64,000 nucleotides of DNA, taken from contig NZ_CP021431.1 of assembly GCF_002158905.1 (NCBI RefSeq), positions 1,302,001-1,366,000 of the forward strand. Reading direction: 5' to 3'. The translations under genes were made by a program, and so were the position numbers. Below, piece after piece: positions 28,450 through 38,806 of the stretch (position 1 is its first letter; every line of letters begins with the position of its first letter). Below the pieces are notes generated by a model, which ran no database searches, was not told the DNA's origin, and saw only the letters and a program-made list of their open reading frames with translations. The stretch is from Yoonia vestfoldensis (GTDB lineage: Bacteria; Pseudomonadota; Alphaproteobacteria; Rhodobacterales; Rhodobacteraceae).

Positions 28450-31104
28450 ATGACCAGCCTTGCGGACATCCGTTCTACGTTTTTGAATTATTTCGAAAAA
28501 CAGGGCCACCGCGTGGTCCCGAGTAGCCCGCTTGTGCCGCGCAATGACCCGACGTTGATGTTCACCAATTCGGGCATGGTGCAATTCAAGAACCTGTTTA
28601 CCGGGGTCGAAACCCGCGATTACAGCCGCGCCACCACCAGCCAGAAATGCGTGCGCGCCGGGGGCAAGCATAATGATCTGGACAATGTCGGCTATACCGC
28701 CCGCCACCATACGTTTTTCGAAATGCTGGGCAATTTCAGTTTCGGCGATTATTTCAAATCGGATGCGATCCCTTTTGCCTGGGAATTGCTGACCCGCGAT
28801 TTCGGCATTGATAAATCGCGCCTGCTGACCACCGTCTATCATACCGATGACGAGGCGTTTGATTTGTGGAAAAAGATCGGCCTGTCCGAGGACCGGATCA
28901 TCCGCATCCCCACCGATGACAATTTCTGGCGCATGGGGCCGACCGGCCCCTGTGGCCCCTGCACCGAGATTTTCTATGACCATGGCGATCATATCTGGGG
29001 CGGCCCTCCGGGATCGGCCGAGGAAGACGGCGACCGGTTCATCGAGATCTGGAATGTCGTTTTCATGCAGAACGAACAATTCGAGGATGGGTCGATGCGG
29101 CCTCTGGACATGCAATCGATCGATACCGGCATGGGGCTGGAACGGATCGGCGCGCTGTTGCAGGGCAAGCATGACAATTACGATACCGATGTGATGCGCG
29201 CGCTGATCGAGGCCTCGGCCCATGCCACATCCTCGGACCCGGACGGCCCCGGCAATACCCATCACCGGGTGATCGCGGATCATCTGCGCTCGACCTCGTT
29301 TCTGATTGCCGAAGGCGTGCTGCCATCCAACGAAGGCCGCGGCTATGTGCTGCGCCGGATCATGCGCCGCGCCATGCGCCATGCGCATCTGCTGGGCGCC
29401 AAGGATCCGGTGATGCACCGTCTGGTGCCTGCGCTGGTGCAGCAGATGGGCGCGGCCTATCCCGAATTGGGCCAAGGCCAGCGGCTGATCGCGGAAACCC
29501 TGATGAACGAGGAAATCCGGTTCAAACAGACGCTGGATCGCGGCTTGAAACTGCTGGATGACGAATTGGCGGATCTGCCCGAGGATGCGGCGCTGCCGGG
29601 CGCCTCGGCCTTCAAGCTTTATGATACCTATGGTTTCCCGCTTGATCTGACGCAGGATGCTTTGCGCGAAAAAGGCCGCAGCGTCGATATTGACGGGTTC
29701 GATGCCGCCATGGCCGCGCAAAAGGCCAAGGCGCGGGCGGCCTGGTCGGGCACCGGTGCCGCGGCGGATAGCGCTATCTGGTTCGATGTGGCCGATGTCG
29801 CCGGCCCGACCGATTTTCTGGGCTATGATAGTCTGGAGGTCGAGGGCCAGATCAAGGCGCTGGTCGCCGATGGGGCCATGGTCCAAGAGGCGGGCGGCGC
29901 GGTGCAGATCGTGCTGAACCAGACTGCCTTTTATGCCGAATCCGGTGGGCAGGTCGGCGATGCGGGCCTGCTGCAAACCGAAACCGGCATGGCGCAGATC
30001 ACCGATACCAAAAAGGTCGCCGGTGTGTTCATCCATTTCGCCACGGTCACCAGCGGCACGATTGCCGTGGGGCAGGGCGCGGCGCTGCGCGTCGATCCTG
30101 CGCGCCGTGCGGCTATTCAGGCCAACCATTCCGCCACCCATCTGCTGAACGAGGCATTGCGCGAGATCCTTGGCGATCATATCGCGCAGCGCGGCTCGCT
30201 GAATGCGCCTGACCGGCTGCGGTTTGATTTCAGCCATAGCAAGGCGCTTGATCCGGCGGAACTGGCGCAGGTCGAACGCGATGTGAATGCGCTGATCCGC
30301 CAGAACAGCCGCGTCGAAACCCGGATCATGGCACCCGATGATGCGCGCGCGCTTGGTGCGCAGGCGCTTTTTGGCGAAAAATACGGCGACGAGGTGCGCG
30401 TCGTCTCGATGGGCCAGAAGGGTGGGTCCGGCAAAGGCGTGGCAGGCGATACCTATTCGCTGGAACTCTGCGGCGGCACCCATGTGCGCCAGCTGGGGGA
30501 AATCGGGGCTTTCGTGGCTTTGGGCGATGCGGCCTCCAGCGCCGGTGTCCGCCGGATCGAGGCGCTGACAGGGCAAGCCGCCCTTGATTACCTGCGCGCA
30601 CAGGACCAGCGGCTGTCGGACGTTGCCGCCACGCTCAAAGCCCCCGCAACCGAGGTTGCCGACCGCGTCAAGGCGCTGATGGAAGAACGCCGCGCGCTGG
30701 CCAATGAGGTCGCGCAATTGCGCCGTGATCTGGCCATGGGGGGCGGCGCGCAGGGGGCGTCACCGGCGACACAGGTCAATGGGATCAGCTTTCATGCGCA
30801 GGTTTTATCGGGGGTCACCGGCAAGGATCTGCCCGCGCTGATCGACCAGATCAAGTCAGAGATCGGCAGCGGTGTCGTGGTGCTGATCGCCGATACGGGC
30901 GACAAGGCCGCCGTCGCCGTGGGGGTCACGGCGGATTTGACAGCGCGTGTTTCGGCCGTGGATATTCTGCGCGCTGTGACGCCGGAACTTGGTGGCAAGG
31001 GCGGCGGTGGCCGGCCCGATATGGCACAGGGCGGCGGCGCGTCGGCTGACAATGCCGATGCCGCCATCGCACAAGCAAAATCAATAATGGAGCAATTGTC
31101 ATGA
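28450..31104 (+). CDS. alaS: Alanyl-tRNA synthetase
   Basis: 884-residue class II synthetase. The catalytic domain is at the N-terminus ([40 protein letters not shown]). The editing domain has the zinc ligands HSATHLL and [11 protein letters not shown]. The C-terminal oligomerisation (C-Ala) domain ends in the glycine-rich [16 protein letters not shown]. It is full length. The stop overlaps the DUF1330 start by four bases (ATGA). Confidence 0.97.
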   Translation: MTSLADIRSTFLNYFEKQGHRVVPSSPLVPRNDPTLMFTNSGMVQFKNLFTGVETRDYSRATTSQKCVRAGGKHNDLDNVGYTARHHTFFEMLGNFSFGDYFKSDAIPFAWELLTRDFGIDKSRLLTTVYHTDDEAFDLWKKIGLSEDRIIRIPTDDNFWRMGPTGPCGPCTEIFYDHGDHIWGGPPGSAEEDGDRFIEIWNVVFMQNEQFEDGSMRPLDMQSIDTGMGLERIGALLQGKHDNYDTDVMRALIEASAHATSSDPDGPGNTHHRVIADHLRSTSFLIAEGVLPSNEGRGYVLRRIMRRAMRHAHLLGAKDPVMHRLVPALVQQMGAAYPELGQGQRLIAETLMNEEIRFKQTLDRGLKLLDDELADLPEDAALPGASAFKLYDTYGFPLDLTQDALREKGRSVDIDGFDAAMAAQKAKARAAWSGTGAAADSAIWFDVADVAGPTDFLGYDSLEVEGQIKALVADGAMVQEAGGAVQIVLNQTAFYAESGGQVGDAGLLQTETGMAQITDTKKVAGVFIHFATVTSGTIAVGQGAALRVDPARRAAIQANHSATHLLNEALREILGDHIAQRGSLNAPDRLRFDFSHSKALDPAELAQVERDVNALIRQNSRVETRIMAPDDARALGAQALFGEKYGDEVRVVSMGQKGGSGKGVAGDTYSLELCGGTHVRQLGEIGAFVALGDAASSAGVRRIEALTGQAALDYLRAQDQRLSDVAATLKAPATEVADRVKALMEERRALANEVAQLRRDLAMGGGAQGASPATQVNGISFHAQVLSGVTGKDLPALIDQIKSEIGSGVVVLIADTGDKAAVAVGVTADLTARVSAVDILRAVTPELGGKGGGGRPDMAQGGGASADNADAAIAQAKSIMEQLS

Positions 31105-31388
31105 CCGCACTCTGGATCGCCCATGTCAAAGTCACCGATGCCGCAGCTTATGGCGAATATGCCAGCCGCGCCACGGTTGCCATCGCGGATCACGGCGGGG
31201 TTTTCCTCGCCCGTGGCGGCGCTTATGAACAGCTTGAAGGGCCGGACCGGCCGCGCAATGTCGTGGCGCGCTTTCCCAGCCTGCAGGCCGCACATGATTG
31301 CTATCATTCGACCGCCTACCAGGATGCGCTCAGCTATGCCAAAGGCGCCAGCCAGCGCGAATTATGCATCGTCGAAGAATTCGCCTGA
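31101..31388 (+). CDS. DUF1330 family protein
   Basis: 95-residue soluble protein of the dimeric alpha-beta-barrel DUF1330 family ([44 protein letters not shown]). Biochemical function is not established for the family. It overlaps the alaS stop by four bases (ATGA), so it is translationally coupled to alaS, and it ends at a bidirectional terminator. Confidence 0.85.
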   Translation: MTALWIAHVKVTDAAAYGEYASRATVAIADHGGVFLARGGAYEQLEGPDRPRNVVARFPSLQAAHDCYHSTAYQDALSYAKGASQRELCIVEEFA

Positions 31389-31397
31389 CACGAAAAA

Positions 31398-31425
31398 GCC
31401 GGGGCGCTGATTGCCCCGGCCTTTT
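31398..31425. terminator. Bidirectional rho-independent terminator
   Basis: GCCGGGGC (31398-31405) and GCCCCGGC (31413-31420) form a perfect 8-bp stem with a seven-base loop, with an A-run before and a CTTTT run after. It can terminate alaS-DUF1330 on the plus strand and typA on the minus strand. Confidence 0.85.
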
Positions 31426-31428
31426 GCC

Positions 31429-31462
31429 CATCTTCCGAGCCTAAATATCCCCGCCGGAGGCT
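31429..31462. repeat. Dispersed intergenic motif, copy 2
   Basis: CATCTTCCGAGC followed by AAATATCCCCGCCGGAGGC, the same motif as near 21966, 37011 and 43386. It sits between the bidirectional terminator and the typA stop. Confidence 0.65.
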
Positions 31463-31492
31463 TCGCGCTGGCCTGACCAGCGCGAAACAACC

Positions 31493-33310
31493 TTAGGCGC
31501 TGCGCGAATTTTTCTTGCGCTCATGCGGGTCCAGGAACCGCTTGCGCAGACGGACCGCATTGGGGGTCACTTCGACCAATTCATCATCATCGATATAGGC
31601 GATGGCCTGTTCCAGCGACATGGTCACCGGCGTCGTCAGGCGCACGGCCTCATCGGTGCCAGAGGCGCGCACGTTGGTCAGCTGCTTGCCTTTGAGCGGG
31701 TTGACCTCCAGATCATTGTCGCGGCTATGTTCGCCGATGATCATGCCGGTATAGACCGCCTCTTGCGCGCCGATGAAAAACTTGCCGCGGTCTTCGAGTT
31801 TCCACAAAGCATAGGCAACCGATGTGCCGTTTTCCATCGAGATCAGAACCCCCTGACGGCGGCCTTCGATCTTGCCCTTGTAAGGCGCCCAGCCATGGAA
31901 CAGCCGGTTCAGAATGCCCGATCCGCGGGTGTCGGTCAGGAATTCACCGTGATAGCCGATCAACCCGCGCGACGGCACATGCGCGATGATGCGGGTCTTG
32001 CCGGCACCTGCGGGTTTCATCTCGACCAATTCGCCCTTGCGCGGGCCGGTCAGTTTTTCGACGACCGCGCCGGTATATTCGTCATCCACGTCAATCGTGG
32101 CTTCTTCGATCGGTTCATGGCGGACGCCGTCGATATCCTTGAAAATCACCTGCGGGCGGGAAATCGACAGCTCGAACCCTTCGCGGCGCATGTTCTCGAT
32201 CAGCACGCCCATCTGCAATTCGCCCCGGCCCGAGACTTCGAAAGCATCGCCCATCGGGGTATCGGCGACCTTGATCGCGACATTGACCTCTGATTCGCGC
32301 ATCAGCCGTTCGCGGATGACGCGGCTTTGTACCTTTTTGCCATCGCGGCCTGCCAACGGGCTGTCGTTGATCCCGAAGGTCACGGTGATGGTCGGCGGAT
32401 CAATCGGCTGGGCGGGAATCGCCGTGTCGATGCCCAGATCGCAGATCGTATCGGCCACGGTGGCCTTGGTCATGCCCGCCAGCGTGACGATATCGCCAGC
32501 TTCGGCGGCCTCGATAGGCTGCTGGCCCAGACCACGGAACGCCAGGATCTTCGAGACGCGGAATTGTTCGATCTTGTCGCCATTGCGCGACAATGCCTTG
32601 ACGGTTTCGCCTGCGCGCAATGTGCCTGCCTCGACCCGGCCGGTCAGGATGCGCCCGATGAACGGATCGGCCGACAATGTGGTGGCCAGCATCTGGAACG
32701 GCTCGTCCCGGCGGCTGATCTGGGCGGGCATCGGGACATGCTGCAACACTTTGTCAAACAGCGCGGACAGATCCTTGCGCGGCCCGTCCAGCTGTTCGTC
32801 ACACCAGCCAGCGCGGCCAGAGGCATACATCACCGGGAAATCCAGCTGTTCATCGGTGGCTTCAAGGGCGGCAAAGAGGTCGAACACGTCATCAACGGCC
32901 TGATCGGGCTCGCCATCGGCCTTGTCGACCTTGTTGACCACGACAATCGGGCGCAGCCCCAGCGCCAGCGCCTTGGAGGTCACGAATTTCGTCTGCGGCA
33001 TCGGCCCTTCGGCCGCATCCACCAGCAACACGACGCCATCGACCATCGACAGGATGCGTTCGACCTCGCCGCCGAAATCGGCGTGGCCGGGGGTATCGAC
33101 GATATTGATCCGCGTGCCTTTCCATTCAACGCTTGTGCATTTGGCCAGAATGGTGATGCCGCGTTCGCGTTCGATGTCGTTGCTGTCCATCGCGCGTTCG
33201 GTGGTGGCCTCGTTTTCGCGGTACACACCAGATTGTTTCAAAAGTTCGTCGACAAGCGTTGTCTTGCCGTGGTCAACGTGCGCGATGATCGCGATATTGC
33301 GGATATCCAT
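31493..33310 (-). CDS. typA: Ribosome-associated GTPase TypA/BipA
   Basis: 605-residue translational GTPase. The G1 loop is [16 protein letters not shown]2 lies around [12 protein letters not shown]3 is [16 protein letters not shown] and G4 is NKVDK. EF-G-like domains and the BipA-specific C-terminal domain follow, ending in a basic [10 protein letters not shown] tail. It affects ribosome assembly and stress adaptation. It is transcribed alone and ends near the shared terminator at 31398. Confidence 0.96.
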   Translation of the reverse strand: MDIRNIAIIAHVDHGKTTLVDELLKQSGVYRENEATTERAMDSNDIERERGITILAKCTSVEWKGTRINIVDTPGHADFGGEVERILSMVDGVVLLVDAAEGPMPQTKFVTSKALALGLRPIVVVNKVDKADGEPDQAVDDVFDLFAALEATDEQLDFPVMYASGRAGWCDEQLDGPRKDLSALFDKVLQHVPMPAQISRRDEPFQMLATTLSADPFIGRILTGRVEAGTLRAGETVKALSRNGDKIEQFRVSKILAFRGLGQQPIEAAEAGDIVTLAGMTKATVADTICDLGIDTAIPAQPIDPPTITVTFGINDSPLAGRDGKKVQSRVIRERLMRESEVNVAIKVADTPMGDAFEVSGRGELQMGVLIENMRREGFELSISRPQVIFKDIDGVRHEPIEEATIDVDDEYTGAVVEKLTGPRKGELVEMKPAGAGKTRIIAHVPSRGLIGYHGEFLTDTRGSGILNRLFHGWAPYKGKIEGRRQGVLISMENGTSVAYALWKLEDRGKFFIGAQEAVYTGMIIGEHSRDNDLEVNPLKGKQLTNVRASGTDEAVRLTTPVTMSLEQAIAYIDDDELVEVTPNAVRLRKRFLDPHERKKNSRSA

Positions 33311-33388
33311 GGGTCAGCCTTATGGGAAATTTAGCTGCGCGATACCGTGCAATCGCAGCAAAAGCCACCCCTTAATCGCAGCTGCGCC

Positions 33389-33724
33389 TCAGTGGGGCGA
33401 TGTCTGCGAAAAAAGATGGATCACAAGGATACCGCAAAGGATCATCCCGATCCCGATCAGCGCGGGCAGATCAAGCCTTTGGCCAAAGACCAGATAGCCG
33501 ATGATCGCGATCATCACGATCCCCAGCCCCGACCACATCGCATAGACCACCCCCACCGGCATGAACCGCAGCGCCAGCGCCAGCAGGTAGAAAGAGACGC
33601 CATAAGCGATGACCACGATGACCGAGGGCCAAAGCCGCGTGAATTGCTGGCTGGCCTGCAAGGCCGTGGTGCCGATGGTTTCGGCGATGATTGCAAAGAT
33701 CAAGATGATGTAATGCACCGGCAT
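33389..33724 (-). CDS. Small multidrug resistance (SMR) efflux protein
   Basis: 111-residue protein with four TM helices, the SMR family length. The proton/drug-coupling Glu15 lies in [14 protein letters not shown], and [13 protein letters not shown] carries the family Trp and glycine motif. It is more like EmrE/Qac than Gdx/SugE, though substrate specificity is uncertain. The gene begins one base after the yitT stop, so they form an operon. Confidence 0.88.
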   Translation of the reverse strand: MPVHYIILIFAIIAETIGTTALQASQQFTRLWPSVIVVIAYGVSFYLLALALRFMPVGVVYAMWSGLGIVMIAIIGYLVFGQRLDLPALIGIGMILCGILVIHLFSQTSPH

Positions 33725-33725
33725 G

Positions 33726-34340
33726 TCAGCGTCCTGTATAGCGGTCGGGGCGGTGGTTGGTCGCGATGATCAGGTTCGCCACCAGCGCCCCCGCCAGCGA
33801 ATATAGCACCAGCCCCGGCGCGATCACCACAAAGGCCGCGCCGAACAGGCATAGATCAAAGATCAGCTGGGTATAGCCTGCGCGAAACCCGGTGCGATCC
33901 TGCAAAAACAGCGCCAGAATGCCGATGCCCCCCAGGCTCGCGCCATGGCGGAAGAGCACGATCAACCCCAACCCGGTGACCGCCCCCACCAGCATTGCCC
34001 CCAGTAACGGGTCCAGCGTCTGAAACACGATCAGCCGTGGAAAGCTTTCGGCCATCAGCGATACCAGCCCAACGCAAAGAAAGCTTTTGAGCGTGAACCT
34101 TGGCCCCATCCGCAGCCATGCCAGCGCGTAAAACGGCAGGTTGACGCAAAAGAACACCAGCCCAAAGGATAATCCCGTCGCATAAGATAACAGCACGGCC
34201 AGCCCCGCCGTCTGACCGGTAATCAACCCCAGATGTGTCAGCATCGTCACCCCCAGCGCACAAAGTGCGGTGCCAAGCGCAAAGGCTTGTGCGTCTTCGA
34301 CAGGGCTATGCGGGGCGGGGGTGGCGGCAGGCTGAATCAT
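33726..34340 (-). CDS. YitT family membrane protein
   Basis: 204-residue protein with about five or six hydrophobic segments matching YitT_membrane (LGVTMLTHLGLITGQTAGLAVLLSY, LFRHGASLGGIGILALFLQ). It lacks the cytoplasmic DUF2179 domain found in Bacillus members. Function is not firmly known. The ATG at 34340 (MIQPAATP) was chosen because the long in-frame upstream extension is Arg-rich and atypical. It heads an operon with the SMR gene. Confidence 0.78.
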   Translation of the reverse strand: MIQPAATPAPHSPVEDAQAFALGTALCALGVTMLTHLGLITGQTAGLAVLLSYATGLSFGLVFFCVNLPFYALAWLRMGPRFTLKSFLCVGLVSLMAESFPRLIVFQTLDPLLGAMLVGAVTGLGLIVLFRHGASLGGIGILALFLQDRTGFRAGYTQLIFDLCLFGAAFVVIAPGLVLYSLAGALVANLIIATNHRPDRYTGR

Positions 34341-34610
34341 GCCATGGCGGTTAGTCAAGCCCGCCCCGATAGGCAAGCACCGCGTGCAAAAAAGACCGCG
34401 ATACACGCTCTGCAGGCTTTGGCGCGGGTGCTGTCGCGCTGTACCGTCGCCTTGTGCCGTCGCCTTGTGGCAGGGCAATGACAGGCCGCGACCAATACAA
34501 CCTCAGGCAGAGTTTTGCATTGCGTTGCCCCTGCGGCGATGTTTACCTTTTGTTAAGGACGAGTCTGTCCTGCCCTTTGGTGCGCGTTAAAAAGTTAGGA
34601 TGTGTTTAAA
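34341..34610. other. Non-coding gap between yitT and the lipoprotein gene
   Basis: Divergent intergenic region of 270 bases. It contains a perfect tandem duplication of CCGTCGCCTTGTG (34444-34456 and 34457-34469) and an AT-richer stretch before the lipoprotein, with AGGA at 34597-34600. No gene or RNA is recognised in it. Confidence 0.5.
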
Positions 34611-35522
34611 ATGAATATCAAATTGCATGTTGCGCTGCTTGCCGGGGCTGCGGCCCTTGCGGGATGCGATGGCGGGGGCAGTGTCAGCAGCGCTGTCGGC
34701 AATGGCACCAATGGCCTGCCTTTCGCAGATGCGCAGACCGCGGGCAGCGGATCGCTTGGCGCTGTCGTCAATGGCCAGACCGCCACTGTCCAAGGCGCGA
34801 CCGACAGCCGGGGCAGCAGCACGGACCGCTTTCGACAGGAAACCATGACAATTCGGGGGCTGACAGAGGATTCGATCGAAGTCACCTTTGATGGCAACAC
34901 GGCGGTGCTGGACCGCATTGGCACGGGGGATTCCTATCGCTCTGATGATTTCAGCCATTTCGTTTCGCGCATTCTGAACCCGGGCACGGCGGTTTCTGCC
35001 TATACCTATCTGCAGAGCGGCTTCATCGGCGGTGAGATAAAATTCGATACGGTTTATCTGGTGGTCGGCAATGACACCAATCCGGCAAACCTGACCGGAT
35101 CGGCAAGCTATGCTGTCAGCCTTGAGGGCAGAGGCACCGAAACTGTCGATAAAGCTGACCGTAGCTTGTTGCTGGATGGCAATGGCACGATCAATGCGAA
35201 TTTTGCAACCTCTGCAATCGACGGAACCTTGGTGCTGCGCAGCCGGACCAGCGGTCTGGATGATGCGGCAACAGCTGCCAGCGCCCGAAATGACGCCTTT
35301 TCACTCTCGGGCAGCCGCAGCGGTTCGACATTCACCGCAACGGCGACGCGGATCGATTGCCTGACCGCAGAGGCCTGTGTTTCGAACACATCGCTGGCGG
35401 GTAATTTCTTTGGTCAGACCGGCGCCGAGATCGGCGGCATTGCCGTGCTCGACGAGACCGCGACATCCAGCGCAGGCCCCGTGCAAACCAAGGGCAGCCT
35501 GGTTTTTCTGGGCGCGCAATAA
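34611..35522 (+). CDS. Surface-type lipoprotein with TbpB-like beta-barrel end
   Basis: 303-residue predicted lipoprotein. A lipobox LAGC gives Cys19 after a short signal peptide. The body is Ser/Thr/Gly-rich and beta-rich. Near the C-terminus, AGNFFGQTGAEIGGIAVLDE matches the GxFYGPxAxExGG motif of transferrin-binding-protein-B-like barrels, and the preceding INANFATSAIDGTLVL fits the repeated strands of that fold. Similar alphaproteobacterial proteins may be displayed by Slam-type exporters, but none is visible here. The start at 34611 gives better spacing to AGGA than GTG 34602. Ligand unknown. It ends at a strong terminator. Confidence 0.7.
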   Translation: MNIKLHVALLAGAAALAGCDGGGSVSSAVGNGTNGLPFADAQTAGSGSLGAVVNGQTATVQGATDSRGSSTDRFRQETMTIRGLTEDSIEVTFDGNTAVLDRIGTGDSYRSDDFSHFVSRILNPGTAVSAYTYLQSGFIGGEIKFDTVYLVVGNDTNPANLTGSASYAVSLEGRGTETVDKADRSLLLDGNGTINANFATSAIDGTLVLRSRTSGLDDAATAASARNDAFSLSGSRSGSTFTATATRIDCLTAEACVSNTSLAGNFFGQTGAEIGGIAVLDETATSSAGPVQTKGSLVFLGAQ

Positions 35523-35530
35523 TGTGAAAA

Positions 35531-35553
35531 GGGGGGCCAGATGGCCCCCCTTT
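35531..35553. terminator. Bidirectional rho-independent terminator
   Basis: GGGGGGCC and GGCCCCCC pair around a four-base loop, with AAAA before and TTT after. It lies between the convergent lipoprotein and icd genes and can serve both. Confidence 0.85.
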
Positions 35554-35557
35554 GATG

Positions 35558-36766
35558 CTACATCGCGGCGTTCAGGTTCTGGTCCACTTTTTCCAGGAAA
35601 CCTTCGGTTGTCAGCCATTTCTGGTCGGGACCGACCAGCAGCGCCAGATCCTTGGTCATGAACCCGCTTTCGACCGTATCCACCACGACCTTTTCCAGCG
35701 TCGTCGCAAAAGTCATCAGCTGCGCATTGTCATCCAGTTTCGCGCGGTGCTTGAGCCCGCCGGTCCAGGCAAAGATCGAGGCGATGGAATTGGTCGAGGT
35801 CGCCTTGCCCGCCTGATGCTGGCGATAATGGCGGGTGACGGTGCCATGGGCGGCCTCGGCCTCGACGACCTTGCCATCGGGGGTCATCAGCGCCGATGTC
35901 ATCAGCCCGAGCGAGCCAAAGCCCTGCGCCACCGTGTCGGATTGCACGTCGCCGTCATAGTTTTTGCAGGCCCAGACGAATTTGCCCGACCATTTCATCG
36001 CGGCGGCGACCATATCGTCGATCAGCCGGTGTTCATAGGTGATGCCCGCGGCTTTGAATTTATCGGCGAATTCTTCTTCATAGACCTTTTGGAACAGATC
36101 CTTGAAACGCCCGTCATAGGCTTTGAGGATCGTGTTCTTGGTGGACAGATAGACCGGCCAGCCCAGGTTCAGACCATAGTTCAACGAGGCGCGGGCAAAG
36201 TCGATGATGCTTTCATCAAGGTTATACATGCCCATCGCCACACCGGCGCCGGGGCTGTCATAGACCACCTTTTCGATCACCGTGCCATCGTCGCCCACGA
36301 ATTTCATCGTCAGCTGGCCTTTGCCGGGCATCAGGAAATCGGTGGCTTTATACTGATCACCGAACGCATGACGGCCGATGACGATCGGGTCGGTCCAGCC
36401 GGGCACAAGGCGCGGCACGTTCTTGCAGATGATCGGCGCGCGGAACACCACACCGCCCAGGATGTTGCGGATCGTGCCGTTGGGGCTGCGCCACATCTGT
36501 TTGAGGCCGAATTCCTCGACCCGTTGTTCATCGGGGGTGATGGTCGCGCATTTGACGCCGACACCGTATTTCTTGATCGCCTCGGCGGCATCCACGGTGA
36601 TCTGGTCATTGGTTTCGTCCCGGACTTCCATGCCCAGATCGTAATATTTCAGATCCAGGTCGAGATAGGGCAGGATCAGTTTCTTCTTGATGAAATCCCA
36701 GATGATCCGGGTCATTTCATCGCCGTCGAGTTCGACGACAGGGTTTTCTACCTTGATCTTGGACAT
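35558..36766 (-). CDS. icd: NADP-dependent isocitrate dehydrogenase
   Basis: 402-residue TCA-cycle enzyme of the dimeric eukaryote-like NADP-IDH group. Near the N-terminus are [23 protein letters not shown] and the substrate-binding segment [47 protein letters not shown] is the NADP-binding region. The length matches this group. It is transcribed alone, with a shared terminator downstream. Confidence 0.96.
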   Translation of the reverse strand: MSKIKVENPVVELDGDEMTRIIWDFIKKKLILPYLDLDLKYYDLGMEVRDETNDQITVDAAEAIKKYGVGVKCATITPDEQRVEEFGLKQMWRSPNGTIRNILGGVVFRAPIICKNVPRLVPGWTDPIVIGRHAFGDQYKATDFLMPGKGQLTMKFVGDDGTVIEKVVYDSPGAGVAMGMYNLDESIIDFARASLNYGLNLGWPVYLSTKNTILKAYDGRFKDLFQKVYEEEFADKFKAAGITYEHRLIDDMVAAAMKWSGKFVWACKNYDGDVQSDTVAQGFGSLGLMTSALMTPDGKVVEAEAAHGTVTRHYRQHQAGKATSTNSIASIFAWTGGLKHRAKLDDNAQLMTFATTLEKVVVDTVESGFMTKDLALLVGPDQKWLTTEGFLEKVDQNLNAAM

Positions 36767-36859
36767 GCAAAGCTCCGTTTGGCGTGGATTCTGCGCCGCT
36801 CATAGCGCAAAAAGCCCCCCACGGGAAGGGCTGTATGCATTTGTATACTGAAATTGGGG

Positions 36860-36936
36860 TGGTAGGCCCGGCAGGACTTGAACCCGCAACCAAAGCGTTA
36901 TGAGCGCTCTGCTCTGACCAATTGAGCTACAGGCCC
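36860..36936 (-). tRNA. tRNA with CAT anticodon (elongator Met or Ile2)
   Basis: The minus strand forms a complete cloverleaf. The acceptor is GGGCCTG/CGGGCCT, with an unusual G1-U72 closing pair. The anticodon arm is GAGCG-CTCATAA-CGCTT, the T loop is TTCAAGT, and A73 and CCA are encoded. Initiator features (C1-A72 mismatch, three G-C anticodon-stem pairs) are absent. Elongator Met and lysidine-modified Ile2 cannot be separated by eye. Confidence 0.93.
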
Positions 36937-37010
36937 CCCGGTGATCGGGTTAATCGGCGCTGTGCCGATGGTCAAGCTTTTCGCTTTGCGCCCTGTCGAA
37001 AAGACCTTTT

Positions 37011-37044
37011 ATGCCTCCGGCGGGGATATTTATGCTCGGAAGAT
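37011..37044. repeat. Dispersed intergenic motif, copy 3 (inverted)
   Basis: GCCTCCGGCGGGGATATTT followed by GCTCGGAAGATG, the reverse complement of the copies at 21966 and 31429. It lies between tRNA(CAT) and purM. Confidence 0.65.
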
Positions 37045-37115
37045 GCACAGGAGGGCGTTGCGCGGGGCGCGGGCTTGCGCTAACCGCAGGTCAACCAGAC
37101 AAAGGGGTGCCCCAG

Positions 37116-38156
37116 ATGCGTAAAAATGGCCTGACTTATGCGGATGCGGGGGTCGATATCGACGCGGGCAATTCTTTGGTGGAACGGATCAAGCCTGCGG
37201 CCAAGCGCACGGCGCGGTCTGGTGTGATGTCCGGGCTGGGCGGGTTTGGGGCGCTCTTTGATCTCAAAGCTGCGGGCTATGTCGATCCGGTGCTGGTGGC
37301 CGCGACCGATGGGGTCGGCACCAAGCTGCGCATCGCGATTGATACCGGCCATGTCGACACGATCGGGATCGATCTGGTTGCGATGTGTGTCAATGATCTG
37401 GTCTGTCAGGGGGCCGAGCCCCTATTCTTTCTGGATTATTTCGCCACTGGCAAGCTGGAGCTGGATCAGGCGACGCGTATCATCAACGGGATTGCGGCGG
37501 GTTGCGAAGCCTCTGGCTGTGCCTTGATCGGCGGCGAGACGGCGGAAATGCCGGGCATGTATCACAAGGGTGATTTCGATCTGGCGGGTTTTGCCGTGGG
37601 CGCCATGGAACGCGGCGCCGATCTGCCGCGCGATGTGGTGGCGGGTGATGTGCTGCTGGGGCTTGCCTCTGACGGTGTGCATTCCAACGGCTATTCGCTG
37701 GTGCGCCGGATTGTAGAACTTTCCGGGCTGGGCTGGGATGATGCCGCGCCATTTGCTGATGCGTCCTTGGGTGCCGCACTTTTGACGCCCACTCGGCTTT
37801 ATGTGCAGCCAGCACTGGCCGCCGTGCGCGCAGGGGGCGTGCATGCGCTGGCCCATATCACCGGCGGCGGCTTGACCGAGAATCTGCCGCGTGTGTTGCC
37901 GGATGATCTGGGCGCGGATATCGATCTGGAATCCTGGGCCTTGCCGCCTGTCTTTGGCTGGCTGGTGCAAAGCGGGGGCATGGCGCAGGCCGAATTGCTG
38001 AAAACCTTCAACGCCGGCATCGGCATGGTGCTGGTCGTTGATGCCGCCCGCGCCGAAGCGCTGGCAGCGCTTTTGTCGCAAGCCGGCGAGACGGTTCACC
38101 GCCTTGGCACTGTGACCCAAGGCGCAGGCATCCGCTATACGGGCGCGCTTGTGTGA
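37116..38156 (+). CDS. purM: Phosphoribosylformylglycinamidine cyclo-ligase
   Basis: 346-residue AIR synthetase, step five of purine synthesis (FGAM + ATP to AIR). Visible motifs are [21 protein letters not shown] at the N-terminus, [22 protein letters not shown] and [17 protein letters not shown]. The ATG at 37116 was chosen for AAAGGGG upstream and the canonical N-terminus; an upstream in-frame ATG (37011) lies in a dispersed intergenic motif. It overlaps purN by four bases. Confidence 0.96.
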   Translation: MRKNGLTYADAGVDIDAGNSLVERIKPAAKRTARSGVMSGLGGFGALFDLKAAGYVDPVLVAATDGVGTKLRIAIDTGHVDTIGIDLVAMCVNDLVCQGAEPLFFLDYFATGKLELDQATRIINGIAAGCEASGCALIGGETAEMPGMYHKGDFDLAGFAVGAMERGADLPRDVVAGDVLLGLASDGVHSNGYSLVRRIVELSGLGWDDAAPFADASLGAALLTPTRLYVQPALAAVRAGGVHALAHITGGGLTENLPRVLPDDLGADIDLESWALPPVFGWLVQSGGMAQAELLKTFNAGIGMVLVVDAARAEALAALLSQAGETVHRLGTVTQGAGIRYTGALV

Positions 38157-38749
38157 CCAAAAAGGTGGCGATCCTGATTTCGGGCGGCGGGTCCAATATG
38201 GACGCGCTGGTCAAATCCATGACGGGTGATCATCCCGCGCGGCCGGTGCTGGTTTTGTCCAATGATCCGGCGGCGGGGGGGCTGGCCAAGGCGGCAGGGC
38301 TGGGCGTGCCGACAGCGGTGGTTGATCACCGCGCCTTTGCCAAGGACCGCGCCGCGTTTGAGGCGGCTTTGCACAGCGCCTTGCTGGATGTGCAGCCCGA
38401 TATCATCTGCCTGGCCGGTTTCATGCGCATTCTGGGGGCGGACTTTATCCAAAGCTGGGAAGGCCGGATGCTGAATATCCATCCGTCGCTTTTGCCGAAA
38501 TATCGCGGTTTGCACACCCATGCCCGCGCGCTGGAAGCAGGCGATGCCCAGCACGGTTGCAGCGTGCATGAGGTCACCGCGGCACTGGATGACGGGCCGG
38601 TGCTGGGGCAGGCGGTCATGCCGGTTTTGCCCGGTGATACGCCCGAGACATTGGCCGCGCGGCTGCTGCCTTTGGAACATGCGCTTTATCCCGCCGTTTT
38701 GCGCCGTTTTGCGGCAGGGGATGCGCGTCCGGTCATGCTGGGTGGGTGA
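38153..38749 (+). CDS. purN: Phosphoribosylglycinamide formyltransferase
   Basis: 198-residue GAR transformylase using 10-formyl-H4folate. It carries [47 protein letters not shown] with the catalytic Asn-His, and [23 protein letters not shown]. It starts at a GTG overlapping the purM stop (GTGA), so translation is coupled, the usual purMN arrangement. Confidence 0.96.
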   Translation: MTKKVAILISGGGSNMDALVKSMTGDHPARPVLVLSNDPAAGGLAKAAGLGVPTAVVDHRAFAKDRAAFEAALHSALLDVQPDIICLAGFMRILGADFIQSWEGRMLNIHPSLLPKYRGLHTHARALEAGDAQHGCSVHEVTAALDDGPVLGQAVMPVLPGDTPETLAARLLPLEHALYPAVLRRFAAGDARPVMLGG

Positions 38750-38806
38750 TCTTTTCATTGCCCGCGCCTTGCCCTATCAAGGGCGTATCAAACCGACGGA
38801 CATTGC

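Noticed and set aside
28075..30717. 880-residue minus-strand frame
   Set aside because: Long antisense frame over recA and alaS caused by high GC and codon bias; no recognisable domain.
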